From: Salinicola endophyticus
Lineage (GTDB): Bacteria > Pseudomonadota > Gammaproteobacteria > Pseudomonadales > Halomonadaceae
Direction: 5' to 3'
Length of the DNA stretch: 64,000 nt
Assembly (NCBI RefSeq): GCF_003206575.1
Contig: NZ_PZJO01000006.1
Coordinates: forward strand, 132,514 to 196,513
Positions 1-9,030 of this stretch are shown in pieces (within the stretch, counting starts at the first letter, position 1; the number at the start of each line of letters is the position of its first letter). A model generated the notes under the pieces. It worked only from the letters and a program-made list of their open reading frames with translations. It ran no database searches and was not told the origin of the DNA. The position numbers and the translations under genes were made by a program.

Positions 1-134
1 GCGGGCGATTTTCGTGATGGCAGGGGGGCGGTGCCACCCGCAGATCGACCACCCGTGCTAGCCGACATTCACCGTCGCGCGTTCCTGGTCTACCATGAAA
101 CGGTTCAACTCACTGACGAATCAGGAAGATTCCC

Positions 135-575
135 ATGGAATACCTGCACACGATGGTGCGCGTGTCGGATCTCGATGCGTCGCTGCACTTCTATTGCGAC
201 CTGCTCGGCCTCGAGGAGGTATCGCGCAAGGAGAGCGAAAAGGGCCGTTTCACGCTGGTCTTCCTCGCCACCCCCAACGACCGGCCGCGCGCCGAAGCGG
301 AACAGTCCCCGATGGTCGAGCTGACCTACAACTGGGACCCGGAGACCTACACCGGTGGGCGCAATTTCGGCCACCTGGCCTACCGTGTCGACGACATCTA
401 TGCGCTGTGCGACAAGCTCCAGAGCAATGGCGTGGCCATCAATCGCCCGCCGCGGGATGGCCATATGGCCTTCGTGCGTTCGCCTGACGGTATCTCCATC
501 GAACTGCTGCAGAAGGGCGAGCCGAAGCCGGCGCAGGAGCCCTGGGCGTCGATGGAAAACACCGGCTCCTGGTAA
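135..575 (+). CDS. gloA: Lactoylglutathione lyase-like VOC protein
   Basis: 146 aa, one VOC (glyoxalase I) domain. The expected metal ligands are visible as H5, E62, H80 and E123, in the contexts [23 protein letters not shown] and ISIELLQ. By family knowledge the enzyme isomerises the methylglyoxal-glutathione hemithioacetal to S-lactoylglutathione in the cytoplasm. The length is close to E. coli GloA (135 aa), with a short extra C-terminal tail. An AGGAAG ribosome binding site precedes the ATG. The tspO-like gene begins 5 nt after the stop, so the two are probably co-transcribed. Confidence 0.88.
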   Translation: MEYLHTMVRVSDLDASLHFYCDLLGLEEVSRKESEKGRFTLVFLATPNDRPRAEAEQSPMVELTYNWDPETYTGGRNFGHLAYRVDDIYALCDKLQSNGVAINRPPRDGHMAFVRSPDGISIELLQKGEPKPAQEPWASMENTGSW

Positions 576-580
576 GTCAC

Positions 581-1054
581 GTGAATCGCTCGTTCGCGAT
601 CTTTCTCGGCTGGCTGCTGCTGGTGGCGCTCGCCGCCAGCAGCGGCATCCTGGCGCCACCGGGGCCCTGGTACGCCGCGCTCACCAAACCGCCGCTGACG
701 CCTCCGGACTGGCTCTTTCCGGTGGCCTGGACACTGCTCTATCTGCTGATGGCGGTGGCCGCCTGGCGAGTCACGCTGGTGGCACCACCTGGGCAGCGAC
801 GCCGGGCCTTGACCCCCTTCGTCGCTCAACTGCTCGCCAACGCGCTGTGGTCGTGGCTGTTCTTCGCTGCCCACTGGATGCTGGTGGGGCTGCTCGATCT
901 GCTGCTGATGTGGGGGCTGATCGTGTGGACGCTGGTCACGTTCTCGCGCTACTCGCGACTGGCGGTGCTGCTGTTGCTGCCCTATCTGGTCTGGGTCAGC
1001 TTCGCGGGTTATCTCAACGCCGGGTTGTTGGTGCTCAATTTTTCCACCGGTTGA
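581..1054 (+). CDS. TspO/MBR family membrane protein
   Basis: 157 aa with about five membrane segments. The N-terminal part carries the TspO signature: PGPWYAALTKPPLTPPDW, then W-rich helices (VAWTLLYLLMAVAAW, LWSWLFF). TspO proteins bind tetrapyrroles and other hydrophobic ligands in the membrane and are linked to stress and porphyrin handling; the role here is not determined. The start is GTG at 581, 5 nt after the gloA stop, which suggests translational coupling. No divergence from the family is seen. Confidence 0.85.
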   Translation: MNRSFAIFLGWLLLVALAASSGILAPPGPWYAALTKPPLTPPDWLFPVAWTLLYLLMAVAAWRVTLVAPPGQRRRALTPFVAQLLANALWSWLFFAAHWMLVGLLDLLLMWGLIVWTLVTFSRYSRLAVLLLLPYLVWVSFAGYLNAGLLVLNFSTG

Positions 1055-1100
1055 GCATTGAACCCGCCGGGGCACAGACAGGAACGAGCCAGGAGACTGC

Positions 1101-1796
1101 ATGGGAGATAACGATCGGCTAGTATCGCTGCCGGCGACCCTCGAGGCTGCCCTGCGTCGGGAAGCGGCTGGGCTGGAACGCCTGGATCGCGATACCTATG
1201 CGCGCTTTGGACGCGATCCCTGCGAGCCGATCGTAGGGCTCGGCCCGCGCAGCGCCCGGCTTGCGATCTTCGGCCGCGATCCAGGCACCCGCGAGGTCGA
1301 GACCGGGGAGCCATTCGTCGGCGCAGGGGGGCAGAAGGTGCGTACCGAGCTCTACCGGCACCGCCACCAGGAACCGCCGCCGGACTTCGATGCCGCCCTC
1401 GCGATCGGGCGTGAGCTGTTCTGGATCAATACCGTGCCCTACAAGCCCCAAGGCAACAAGGCTTGGTCGATGGCGGTCAAGCGTCGCTTCCAGCCGCTGG
1501 TGGCGCAACTGCTCGACGCCTGCTGGCAGGGCGAGCGGATCATCACCCTGGGGCGGGAAGCGTTTCTATGGTTCGGTATCGATCAGCCGCGCGAGGTTCG
1601 CGCGGCGCTCGACGCGTTCTGGGCCCGGGAGGATCGCTTCGCGGCGCTGCACGCTACCCGGCTGCGCCTGCCGGATGGCCGGGAACGCACCTTCACGCTG
1701 GCGCCGCTGCCGCATCCTTCACCGCTCAATCAGCGCTGGTTCAAGCGCTTTCCCGAGCTCATGGCCCAGCGTCTGGAGGCCCTCGACGGGGGATGA
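1101..1796 (+). CDS. Uracil-DNA glycosylase superfamily protein
   Basis: 231 aa. The motif GRDPGTREVETGEPFVG near residues 54-70 matches the N-terminal active-site loop of family 4/5-like uracil-DNA glycosylases (GxxPG...E...G.PFVG), and PHPSPLN near the C-terminus matches the HPS-type loop. There is no four-cysteine iron-sulphur cluster pattern, so it is not a canonical family 4 enzyme. Likely role: removal of uracil or another damaged base from DNA, or a diverged member of that fold. AGGAG lies 6 nt before the ATG. The gene is followed by a hairpin and the convergent doxX-like gene. Confidence 0.72.
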   Translation: MGDNDRLVSLPATLEAALRREAAGLERLDRDTYARFGRDPCEPIVGLGPRSARLAIFGRDPGTREVETGEPFVGAGGQKVRTELYRHRHQEPPPDFDAALAIGRELFWINTVPYKPQGNKAWSMAVKRRFQPLVAQLLDACWQGERIITLGREAFLWFGIDQPREVRAALDAFWAREDRFAALHATRLRLPDGRERTFTLAPLPHPSPLNQRWFKRFPELMAQRLEALDGG

Positions 1797-1858
1797 AAGC
1801 GAGCCCTTATTTAATATTAGTAAAAATTTAACTAAAGAGTCCGGCAATCAGACCCGTC

Positions 1859-1884
1859 CGAGCGCCTGCCAGTCCAGGCGCTCG
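1859..1884. terminator. Hairpin between convergent genes
   Basis: Perfect 10-bp inverted repeat CGAGCGCCTG / CAGGCGCTCG with a 6-nt loop, lying between the stop codons of the UDG-like gene (+) and the DoxX gene (-). Probably a bidirectional terminator; there is no clear T tract directly after the stem. Confidence 0.55.
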
Positions 1885-1894
1885 CTGTGGCGGG

Positions 1895-2296
1895 CTAGTC
1901 TGGCTTGACCGCCATCCGCCCGCTGCCCAGGAACATCACCGCCAGCGCCGCGCCGAGGAACATGCCCTGCAGCTCCAGCGTCCAGCCGCCCTGGCCGTTC
2001 AGGCTCGACAGCTGTGATAGGTGCACCAGGACGATGGCCACCAGCATGTTGATCGCCATCAGTAGTCCGCCCAGGCGGGCCTGCCAGCCGAGGATCGCCA
2101 TCAGCGGGGCGATGATCTCGCCCACCAGCACGCCGTAGGCGACGAAGGAGGGGACGCCCATCTGTGCGAGCTGATGGGCGATACCGTTGAGACTGGCGGG
2201 GTCCATCAGCTTGTGCAGACCGTGCAGCAGGATCAGAATCCCCACGCAGAGTCGCAGCAGCAGTTTGCCTAAGTCGTCGTTGTGCATGAAACGCAT
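1895..2296 (-). CDS. DoxX family membrane protein
   Basis: 133 aa with four hydrophobic segments. The DoxX pattern is clear: LLLRLCVGILILLHGLHKL at the N-terminus, then GVLVGEIIAPLMAILG and a C-terminal GAALAVMFLGSGR segment. DoxX proteins are small inner-membrane proteins linked to thiol/redox stress; the substrate is unknown. Two in-frame ATGs exist (2296 and 2287), neither with a strong ribosome binding site, so the start is uncertain by three codons. Confidence 0.8.
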   Translation of the reverse strand: MRFMHNDDLGKLLLRLCVGILILLHGLHKLMDPASLNGIAHQLAQMGVPSFVAYGVLVGEIIAPLMAILGWQARLGGLLMAINMLVAIVLVHLSQLSSLNGQGGWTLELQGMFLGAALAVMFLGSGRMAVKPD

Positions 2297-2623
2297 GAGC
2301 CAGCGCGTCCTTGTGGTTGGGTCGATAGGGGGGTGGAGTGGGTGACGGATACGAGGATGGATGACACTTCCCTCGGGCGTATGACGTTTCTTCGGGACGG
2401 TGACATTATACGTCGTGCGCCGAGATTATCAGAGTTTGTTAATAGAAAGTCAGTGTCGTCATGGGCTTACAAAGTAAATCGGCAAATTTGAATGTTATTT
2501 GAAGTTAAAACAAGCGATACTCTTGTGCTGTCACCTCAGCGCGCCTCAAACTCGGCCGATACCGACGCCTGAGGGCGCGCCGTGCCCGCGCCGAGGTAAT
2601 AACAAGATTGCGAGCCGATCACC
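2297..2623. other. Divergent intergenic region
   Basis: 327 bases between the divergent DoxX gene and the diguanylate cyclase. The central part (about 2400-2520) is AT-richer than its surroundings and probably holds the promoters of both genes. No coding sequence or strong hairpin is seen. Confidence 0.5.
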
Positions 2624-3760
2624 ATGCCTAGCCGCTATCTCTTTCATCTCTGGCGGCGCGTTACGCGTCCCCCCGATAGGCTATCGGTGGAGCGTCGCCG
2701 CAGTTTCGAGATCATGGCCGAAATCTATCTGCTGGCCCTCTGCCTGCAGATTTTCATCGCCCCTGTCCTGTATCTGCTTGGCTATAGCGTGATGGGACAC
2801 CTGAATCTCGTCTGTGTGCTTGCCTACGCGGTGGCGCTGCGCCTGCACCGGCACCTCTGGGTGGCGCTGGCCCTGGGGGTGAAGCTGGGCGCCTTTCTCC
2901 TGCTGTTGATCTATGGCGCCTTGGTGCTGGGCAGCGACAGCGGGGTCGTCTACTGCTTGCTGTTCGCCGAGGTGGAGCTGATGCTCGCCGATCTGCGTCG
3001 ACGCACCAAGCTGCTGTTGACGGCCGGACTGGCGACGCTCGCCCTGGGCCTGGCGGACCTGCCCAGGCTGAACTCGCCGCCGCTGGGTTTCGAGGCGCAT
3101 CTGCTGGAGAATTTCGTGCTGGTGGCGGTTTTCGTCATGCTGTGCATGGTGATCTTGCGCATGCTCACGATCACCGACCGCCACGAGTACCGTTACCGCC
3201 GCGATGCCATGCATGACTCCCTGACCCTGGTCCTCAATCGCCGTGCCATTTTCGACAAAGCTTCGGCCTACTGGCGTCAGCAGACAGCGTTCGCGATGAT
3301 CCTGGTGGACGCCGATCACTTCAAGGAGATCAACGACAACTTCGGCCATACCGCGGGGGACGCGGTGCTGCACCATCTGGCCGGCGTGCTCAGGGATGCG
3401 CTGCGCGGCGAGGACGACGTCGGTCGCGTCGGCGGTGAGGAGTTCCTGCTGCTGTTGCCGGAAACCAGCATCTCGGAGGCGGTGACGGTTTCCGAACGTA
3501 TCCGCGTGCGGCTGGCCCGGCGCCCGTGTCAGTTCGGCGGTCAGCTGATGCCGGTGACGCTGTCGATGGGGATTGCCTGTGCCGACGAGGGCGACAAGCT
3601 GCAGAGCATCATCGAACTCGCCGACCGGCGGCTGTATGCCGCCAAGTCGGCCGGGCGCAATCAGGTGGTGGCCGAGGGGCATGTCGAGAGCGCCAACTCG
3701 CGCAACGCCGGGCGGCTGTCGCGCGGGGTGAAGGATGCGCTGCAGTCGGAAGATGGCTAG
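2624..3760 (+). CDS. Membrane-bound diguanylate cyclase (GGDEF)
   Basis: 378 aa. Residues about 30-185 form five or six membrane segments, and the C-terminal half is a GGDEF domain with GGEEF at residues 270-274, so it should be catalytic and make c-di-GMP from two GTP. An inhibitory I-site RxxD is present five residues upstream (R261-G-E-D264), implying product feedback inhibition. No EAL or other output domain. The membrane part is not a recognised periplasmic sensor fold and may sense a membrane or small-molecule cue. An alternative start is the ATG at 2714. Ends just before a hairpin shared with the convergent PAP2 gene. Confidence 0.85.
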   Translation: MPSRYLFHLWRRVTRPPDRLSVERRRSFEIMAEIYLLALCLQIFIAPVLYLLGYSVMGHLNLVCVLAYAVALRLHRHLWVALALGVKLGAFLLLLIYGALVLGSDSGVVYCLLFAEVELMLADLRRRTKLLLTAGLATLALGLADLPRLNSPPLGFEAHLLENFVLVAVFVMLCMVILRMLTITDRHEYRYRRDAMHDSLTLVLNRRAIFDKASAYWRQQTAFAMILVDADHFKEINDNFGHTAGDAVLHHLAGVLRDALRGEDDVGRVGGEEFLLLLPETSISEAVTVSERIRVRLARRPCQFGGQLMPVTLSMGIACADEGDKLQSIIELADRRLYAAKSAGRNQVVAEGHVESANSRNAGRLSRGVKDALQSEDG

Positions 3761-3784
3761 GGGCTGCCGAGAAGTCACTGTCGA

Positions 3785-3811
3785 GAAGCCCAGCGCGGGG
3801 TGCGGGGCTTC
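3785..3811. terminator. Hairpin after diguanylate cyclase gene
   Basis: Inverted repeat GAAGCCC / GGGCTTC (extendable by flanking C-G pairs), 25 nt after the cyclase stop and just before the convergent PAP2 stop. Probable terminator. Confidence 0.45.
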
Positions 3812-3843
3812 CCGACAGGCCTGGCGTGCGCAGCCCAGGCCTC

Positions 3844-4572
3844 TCAGCCCGAGTGCAGACGTTGCGGCATCCAGCGTGCCAGCGCGCGCTGGATGCGGCC
3901 GGCGGCAGCCGCCGCCAGCGGCGTGCACAGCACCCAGGGCAGGGCGATCAGAGCGATGCTCAGCGCGCCCATGTAGACATCGCTGAACCAGTGCGCGCCG
4001 ACCATGATGCGCGGGGCGCTCAGCAGCACCACGAAGGCCACGCTGAGCAGGGCGATGCGGCGCGCGGCGAAGCGCAGCATGAAGCCGGCGAACACCATCA
4101 GCATCAGGCCGTGATCGCCGGGGAAGCTGTTCGATGCCGAATCCTTGGTCGGAATCGAGACCACGTCGGTCAGTCGCATGGCGTTGGCGAAGAAGCGGGT
4201 CGGGCTGGGGTGGCCATAGCTGATGCCCTTGGTCGTGAACAGCGCCAGCACGCCGGCGGTGAGCACCATGGTCACACCGATACCGATCCAGCGGGTCAGG
4301 CGCTCGGGATGCGGATCGCGAAGCATCGCCCACAGGAACAGCAGGCCCATGATCGCCAGCGAGATCATGTCGAAGGCGCGATGGTTGAGAATCGCCAGAG
4401 TATCGTCCCACCAGTTGGGCTCGGGCGTGATCAGGGCGTTGAAGAACCAGAAGATACGATCGTCGAGATCGCTCCACAGCATGTCGTGGGGCCAGGCCCA
4501 GCTCAACAGCAGCAGCAGGCCGGTAACGTTGAAAGCGACGATACGCTTGAGATCGAGACGGGGGCGGGTCAT
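3844..4572 (-). CDS. PAP2 family phosphatase/phosphotransferase
   Basis: 242 aa, about six membrane segments. PAP2 motifs: SFPGDHG (domain 2; usually PSGH) near residue 145 and APRIMVGAHWFSD (domain 3, His and Asp kept). Domain 1 (usually K-x6-RP) is loose here. The PGDH form is seen in some lipid A/undecaprenyl pyrophosphate-linked PAP2 proteins, so a role in lipid A or lipid carrier phosphate metabolism in the inner membrane is plausible but inferred. The ATG is preceded by AAGGAG. Its upstream region contains a nested palindrome at 4622-4659. Confidence 0.75.
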   Translation of the reverse strand: MTRPRLDLKRIVAFNVTGLLLLLSWAWPHDMLWSDLDDRIFWFFNALITPEPNWWDDTLAILNHRAFDMISLAIMGLLFLWAMLRDPHPERLTRWIGIGVTMVLTAGVLALFTTKGISYGHPSPTRFFANAMRLTDVVSIPTKDSASNSFPGDHGLMLMVFAGFMLRFAARRIALLSVAFVVLLSAPRIMVGAHWFSDVYMGALSIALIALPWVLCTPLAAAAAGRIQRALARWMPQRLHSG

Positions 4573-4621
4573 GAAGGAGCCTTGCCGAACGGCGTTGCAA
4601 GAGACGGTAAGGCGCCATTTT

Positions 4622-4659
4622 AAGTTAAGCTGGGCATAAGAAACAATGTTTCTTAACTT
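4622..4659. promoter_or_regulatory. Nested palindrome upstream of PAP2 gene
   Basis: Outer inverted repeat AAGTTAAG (4622-4629) / CTTAACTT (4652-4659) encloses an inner AAGAAAC-AAT-GTTTCTT (4638-4654). It lies 50-90 bp upstream of the PAP2 start on an AT-rich background. It looks like a dimeric or double operator; the regulator is not known. Confidence 0.45.
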
Positions 4660-4710
4660 CGCAGACTCACCCCTGACATCTTTCTATGGCAGACGTCGGT
4701 GTCAGGCGAC

Positions 4711-4727
4711 GTATAGCACCGCTATAC
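4711..4727. promoter_or_regulatory. Short palindrome GTATAGC-ACC-GCTATAC
   Basis: Perfect 7-bp arms with a 3-nt spacer, immediately next to the valS terminator and about 140 bp upstream of the PAP2 gene. It could be an operator or an extra hairpin; function unknown. Confidence 0.35.
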
Positions 4728-4729
4728 AG

Positions 4730-4761
4730 CCAGCGGCCCCGTCATCTGACGGGGCCGCTGG
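4730..4761 (-). terminator. valS terminator
   Basis: Perfect 15-bp stem CCAGCGGCCCCGTCA / TGACGGGGCCGCTGG with a minimal loop, 45 nt beyond the valS stop codon on the minus strand. Strong intrinsic-terminator stem, with no long T run. Confidence 0.65.
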
Positions 4762-4806
4762 TGTCACCGCAGGCCGCCGGCAAGGGCGGTGGTCAGGGCG
4801 AGGCGA

Positions 4807-7659
4807 TCAGCCGTCGAGTTCGGCGATCTTGTTGTGCTGTTCGACCAGGTGCTGGCGCGCCGCCAGATACTCCTTGAGCTTGCCGCGCTCCTTCTCGACC
4901 ACCGCCTCCGGCGCCTTGGCTACGAAGCTGTCGTTGGAGAGCTTCTTCTCGATGCCGACGATCAGCTTGTCCTGCTTGTCGATCTCCTTGTCCAGCCGTG
5001 CCAGTTCGGCTTCCTTGTCGATCAGATCGGCCATCGGCACCAGCACTTCCATGTCGCCCACCAGCTGGGTCGCAGCCAGCGGCGCCTGTGCCGGATCGTC
5101 GAGCCAGTCGGCGCTCGCCAGCTTGGCCAGTTTGGCCAGGAACAGGCGGTTGGCCTCTAGACGCTCGCGGTCGCCGGCGTCGCCCTTGGTCAGCAGCACT
5201 TCCAGCGGCTTGCCGGGGGCGATGTTCATCTCGGCGCGAATATTGCGCACGGCGACGATCACGCCCTTGAGCCACTCGATGTCGCGGATCGACTGTTCGT
5301 CGATGCGCGAGGCGTCGGCCTCCGGCCACGGCTGGGTCATCAGGCTGGCGCTCTCACCGGACGCGGTGCCGGCCAGCGGTGCCACGCGCTGCCAGATCTC
5401 TTCACTGATGAACGGCATCATCGGATGCGCCAGACGCAGCACTGTCTCCAGCACGCGAACCAGGGTACGGCGAGTGCCGCGCTTGGCTTCCGGCGTCGCG
5501 GCGTCGTCCCACAGCACCGGCTTGGAGAGCTCCAGGTACCAGTCGCAGTACTCGTTCCAGACGAAGTCGTAGAGCGCCTGGGAGGCGTGGTCGAAGCGGT
5601 ACTCGTCGAGGGCGTTGGTGACCTGGGTCTCGGTCTGCTGCAGGCGCGAGACGATCCAGCGGTCGGCCAGCGACAGCGCCACCGGTGCGTCGTCGAGGCC
5701 GACATCCTCGCCCTCGGCGTTCATCAGCACGTAGCGCGAGGCGTTCCACAGCTTGTTGCAGAAGTTGCGGTAGCCATCCAGGCGGCCCATGTCGAACTTG
5801 ATGTCACGCCCGGTGGTGGCCAGCGAGAGGAAGGTGTAGCGCAGGGCGTCGGTGCCGTGGGCCTCGATGCCCTCCGGGAACTCGGCACGGGTTGCCTTCT
5901 CGATGGCGCGTGCTTTCTGCGGCTGCATCATGTTGCCGGTGCGCTTGGCCACCAGGGTTTCGAGGTCGATACCGTCGATCAGGTCGATCGGATCGAGCAC
6001 GTTGCCCTTGGACTTCGACATCTTCTGGCCCTGGCTGTCACGCACCAGGCCGTGAACGTAGACGGTCTTGAACGGCACTTCGTCGGTGAACTTCAGCGTC
6101 ATCATGATCATCCGGGCGACCCAGAAGAAGATGATGTCGAAGCCGGTCACCAGCACGCTGGTGGGGTGGAAGGTCGAAAGCGCCGGCGTCTGTTCCGGCC
6201 AGCCCAGGGTGGCGAAGGTCCACAGGCCCGAGCTGAACCAGGTATCCAGCACGTCCTCGTCCTGGGTGAGCGCGACCTCGGCGCCGAGGGCGTACTTGTC
6301 GCGGGCCTCCGCTTCGGTGCGCGCCACGTAGACGTTGCCCTCGGCATCGTACCAGGCCGGAATACGGTGGCCCCACCACAGCTGACGCGAGATGCACCAG
6401 TCCTGCAGGTCGCGCATCCAGGCGAAGTACATGTTCTCGTAGTTCTTGGGCACGAACTGGATATCGCCGTTCTCCACCGCGGCGATGGCCGGCTTGGCCA
6501 GCTGCTCCACGGCGACGAACCACTGATCGGTGAGCAGCGGCTCGATGACATCGCCGGAGCGGTCGCCGTAGGGCAGGGTGTTGCTGATCGTCTCGATCTG
6601 CTCGAGCAGCCCGGCGGCCTCCATGTCGGCGACGATGCGCTCGCGCGCCTCGAAGCGGCCGAGCCCGGCGTAGGCGGCAGGCAGGCTGACATCGATGTCG
6701 TCCAGCGGTTGGCCCTGGAGATCGAATGCCTCGGCGCGTTCGAGGATGGTGGCATCCTGGGAGAAGACGTTGATCAGCGCATGGTTGTGGCGCTTGCCCA
6801 CCTCATAGTCATTGAAGTCATGGGCCGGAGTGATCTTGACGCAGCCCGAGCCCTTCTCCATGTCGGCGTGTTCGTCGGCGATCACCGGAATGCGGCGGCC
6901 GACCAGCGGCAGCTCGATGAACTTGCCGACCAGCGAGGCGTAGCGCGGATCCTCCGGATTGACCGCCACGCCGGTGTCACCCAGCAGGGTCTCCGGGCGG
7001 GTCGTGGCGACGACCAGATAATCCTTGCCGTCGGCGGTGGTGACACCGTCGGCGAGCGGGTAGCGGAAGTGCCAGAACTGGCCCTGTTGCTCGCGGTTCT
7101 CCACCTCCAGATCGGAGATCGCGGTGTGCAGGGTCGGGTCCCAGTTGACCAGGCGCTTGCCGCGATAGATCAGCCCCTCGTCGAACAGGCGCACGAAGAC
7201 TTCCTGGACCGCCTGGTAGAAGCCGTCATCCATGGTGAAGCGTTCGCGGCTCCAGTCGACACTGGCGCCCATGCGCCGCAACTGGCGCGTAATATGTCCG
7301 CCGGACTCCGTCTTCCACTCCCAGATCTTGTCGGTGAACGCTTCGCGGCCTAGGTCGTGACGCGACTGGCCGGTCTCCGCCGCCAGCTTGCGCTCCACCA
7401 GCATCTGGGTAGCGATGCCGGCGTGGTCGGTGCCCACCTGCCACAGTGTGTTGTTGCCGCGCATCCGCCGCCAGCGCGTCAGCGTGTCCATGATGGTGTC
7501 CTGGAAGGCGTGGCCCATGTGCAGGCTGCCGGTGACGTTGGGCGGCGGGATCATGATCGAGAACGGCTCGCCCTGGCCGCTGGGGGCGAAGTGGCCGTCC
7601 GTTTCCCAGCGTTGATACCAGCGGGTTTCGATCTGATCGGGTTGGTACGTCTTGTCCAT
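4807..7659 (-). CDS. valS: Valyl-tRNA synthetase
   Basis: 950 aa, the same size as E. coli ValS. Class I motifs are intact: [15 protein letters not shown] (HIGH type) near residue 40 and QKMSKSKGN (KMSKS). The CP1 editing insertion is present and the C-terminal arm is a Lys/Glu-rich coiled coil, as expected for tRNA-Val binding. The chosen start is the ATG at 7659 ([18 protein letters not shown]); an upstream TTG extension of seven codons has no support. It sits downstream of holC as in most gammaproteobacteria. Confidence 0.98.
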   Translation of the reverse strand: MDKTYQPDQIETRWYQRWETDGHFAPSGQGEPFSIMIPPPNVTGSLHMGHAFQDTIMDTLTRWRRMRGNNTLWQVGTDHAGIATQMLVERKLAAETGQSRHDLGREAFTDKIWEWKTESGGHITRQLRRMGASVDWSRERFTMDDGFYQAVQEVFVRLFDEGLIYRGKRLVNWDPTLHTAISDLEVENREQQGQFWHFRYPLADGVTTADGKDYLVVATTRPETLLGDTGVAVNPEDPRYASLVGKFIELPLVGRRIPVIADEHADMEKGSGCVKITPAHDFNDYEVGKRHNHALINVFSQDATILERAEAFDLQGQPLDDIDVSLPAAYAGLGRFEARERIVADMEAAGLLEQIETISNTLPYGDRSGDVIEPLLTDQWFVAVEQLAKPAIAAVENGDIQFVPKNYENMYFAWMRDLQDWCISRQLWWGHRIPAWYDAEGNVYVARTEAEARDKYALGAEVALTQDEDVLDTWFSSGLWTFATLGWPEQTPALSTFHPTSVLVTGFDIIFFWVARMIMMTLKFTDEVPFKTVYVHGLVRDSQGQKMSKSKGNVLDPIDLIDGIDLETLVAKRTGNMMQPQKARAIEKATRAEFPEGIEAHGTDALRYTFLSLATTGRDIKFDMGRLDGYRNFCNKLWNASRYVLMNAEGEDVGLDDAPVALSLADRWIVSRLQQTETQVTNALDEYRFDHASQALYDFVWNEYCDWYLELSKPVLWDDAATPEAKRGTRRTLVRVLETVLRLAHPMMPFISEEIWQRVAPLAGTASGESASLMTQPWPEADASRIDEQSIRDIEWLKGVIVAVRNIRAEMNIAPGKPLEVLLTKGDAGDRERLEANRLFLAKLAKLASADWLDDPAQAPLAATQLVGDMEVLVPMADLIDKEAELARLDKEIDKQDKLIVGIEKKLSNDSFVAKAPEAVVEKERGKLKEYLAARQHLVEQHNKIAELDG

Positions 7660-7800
7660 GGCGGCTTCTTGACTCGGCAAACGATGGCGGGCACGCGGCG
7701 CCTGTGAAGGCGGGCGGCGTGACGAAAATGGCGAGGATTATACCTGCTGAGGGCGGAGCGCGTCAGGTTCGCGTCGGGCGAGGGGGGGCGGGTGTGACCC

Positions 7801-8226
7801 TCACAGCTTGTGCGCTTCGACCCGGTAGCCGCGATCCTTGTAGGTCTTCCAGCAGGCGCGCTTGCAGCGCAGCACGTCCTGGTGCTGGTTGATGATCTCG
7901 GCGACGCGCTCGACCCGGGAGAACCACTCGGGAATGTCGTCGTGGAGATTGAGCATCGCCTGCACTCCGGGTTCCGGGGCGGCCTGCCAGCCGATGCTCA
8001 CCGGCGGTGCCGGTTCCACCGCGTCGCCCACCACCGCATGTGGCACATAGCTTTCGTCGCGGAATTTCCACAGATGCTCGTCGAACTGGCGCGCCATCGC
8101 CTCGTCCTGGGTATGGACATGCAGGCGATACCCCTTGCGGTAGATCGTCTCCGCCAGGCGGCAGGCGAAATCGAAGCGCGCCTCCAGCGTGGTGTCCTGA
8201 AGGATGTAGAAGTCGACTTTGGTCAT
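7801..8226 (-). CDS. holC: DNA polymerase III subunit chi
   Basis: 141 aa, close to the E. coli chi subunit (147 aa). Features of the family: N-terminal VDFYILQ, the middle IYRKGYRLHVHTQD, FRDESYVPHA, and a C-terminal RYRV-like strand (KDRGYRVEAHKL). Chi joins psi and SSB to the clamp loader in the replisome. The start is the ATG at 8226; the longer reading frame to 8271 lacks family-like sequence. The order holC-valS is the conserved one, but pepA, normally next door, lies 3.9 kb upstream. Confidence 0.92.
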   Translation of the reverse strand: MTKVDFYILQDTTLEARFDFACRLAETIYRKGYRLHVHTQDEAMARQFDEHLWKFRDESYVPHAVVGDAVEPAPPVSIGWQAAPEPGVQAMLNLHDDIPEWFSRVERVAEIINQHQDVLRCKRACWKTYKDRGYRVEAHKL

Positions 8227-8239
8227 GAGCGCCCGTCTG

Positions 8240-8884
8240 TCATTGGGTCCGTTGGTAGATGCCGGTGACACCGCCTGCGCCGATCAGCAGAGTGCCACCG
8301 ATGCGATTGGCGACCCGCTGAACGCGTGGGCTGCGGATTCTGTCACGCGCCGTCGCTGCGAGTAACCCATAGAGCGCCGCATTCAGCGTGGCCAGGATGA
8401 CGAAGGTCGCCTCCATCAGCGCAATCTGCGGGAGCAGCGGGGCATGCGGGGTGAGGAACTGCGGCACGAATGCGACGAAGAAAATGAGGCTTTTGGGGTT
8501 GAGTGCAGTGACCACGTAGGCGTGCCAGAAGAGCCGATGGTTGGCGCTGGCTGGGGAGGTGTCTGGCGCGGCACTCGTCACCTCGTCGGCGATCGGCATC
8601 GTCGGCGCACGCCACGCCTTGATGCCCAGGTAGATCAGGTAGGCGGCGCCGATCCATTTCAACACGCTGAATAGCGTGGCCGAGGTGGCCAGCAGTGCCC
8701 CCAGGCCTGCCATGGAGGCGGTCATGGCGGTGAGATCACCCAGCGCCACGCCGCCCACGGTGGCGGCGCCGGCGCGACGTCCGTGATTCAGTGCGTGAGA
8801 GATCACCAGCAGGATGGTCGGGCCGGGAATCGCCAACATGAGGGTCGATGCCGCCACGAAGGCGAGCCACATTTCGAGAGGCAT
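8240..8884 (-). CDS. LysE/RhtB family amino-acid exporter
   Basis: 214 aa, about six membrane segments. The N-terminal LysE/RhtB signature LAIPGPTILLVISHALNHG is present, followed by GAAYLIYLGIKAWR and NPKSLIFFVAFVPQF, all typical. Predicted inner-membrane efflux carrier for an amino acid or homoserine-lactone-like compound; the substrate cannot be told. Start taken at the ATG at 8884 (MPLEMWLAF), which gives the usual family N-terminus. A second, distinct LysE gene occurs at 26937-27572 and a broken one at 29805. Confidence 0.87.
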   Translation of the reverse strand: MPLEMWLAFVAASTLMLAIPGPTILLVISHALNHGRRAGAATVGGVALGDLTAMTASMAGLGALLATSATLFSVLKWIGAAYLIYLGIKAWRAPTMPIADEVTSAAPDTSPASANHRLFWHAYVVTALNPKSLIFFVAFVPQFLTPHAPLLPQIALMEATFVILATLNAALYGLLAATARDRIRSPRVQRVANRIGGTLLIGAGGVTGIYQRTQ

Positions 8885-9030
8885 GGGGGCGTCTCCTGCC
8901 AGTGCCATGGCTCTCTAGTCATCCACGGGATCGACGCGGCTGTCAAACCGCGACCGCTCCCCCTGCGACAGGCCTGACGCCGCGCTCGGCATTCGCGACC
9001 GCACCAGGCGCGGTACCTGGCGATACAGGC

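Noticed and set aside
2681-4618. 645-codon minus-strand frame over the cyclase and PAP2 genes
   Set aside because: Runs across two well-supported genes in a different frame; no family features.
5425-7353. 642-codon open frame antisense to valS
   Set aside because: Shadow frame of a high-GC gene; no domain, low-complexity His/Val/Gln-rich composition, and valS on the other strand is certain.
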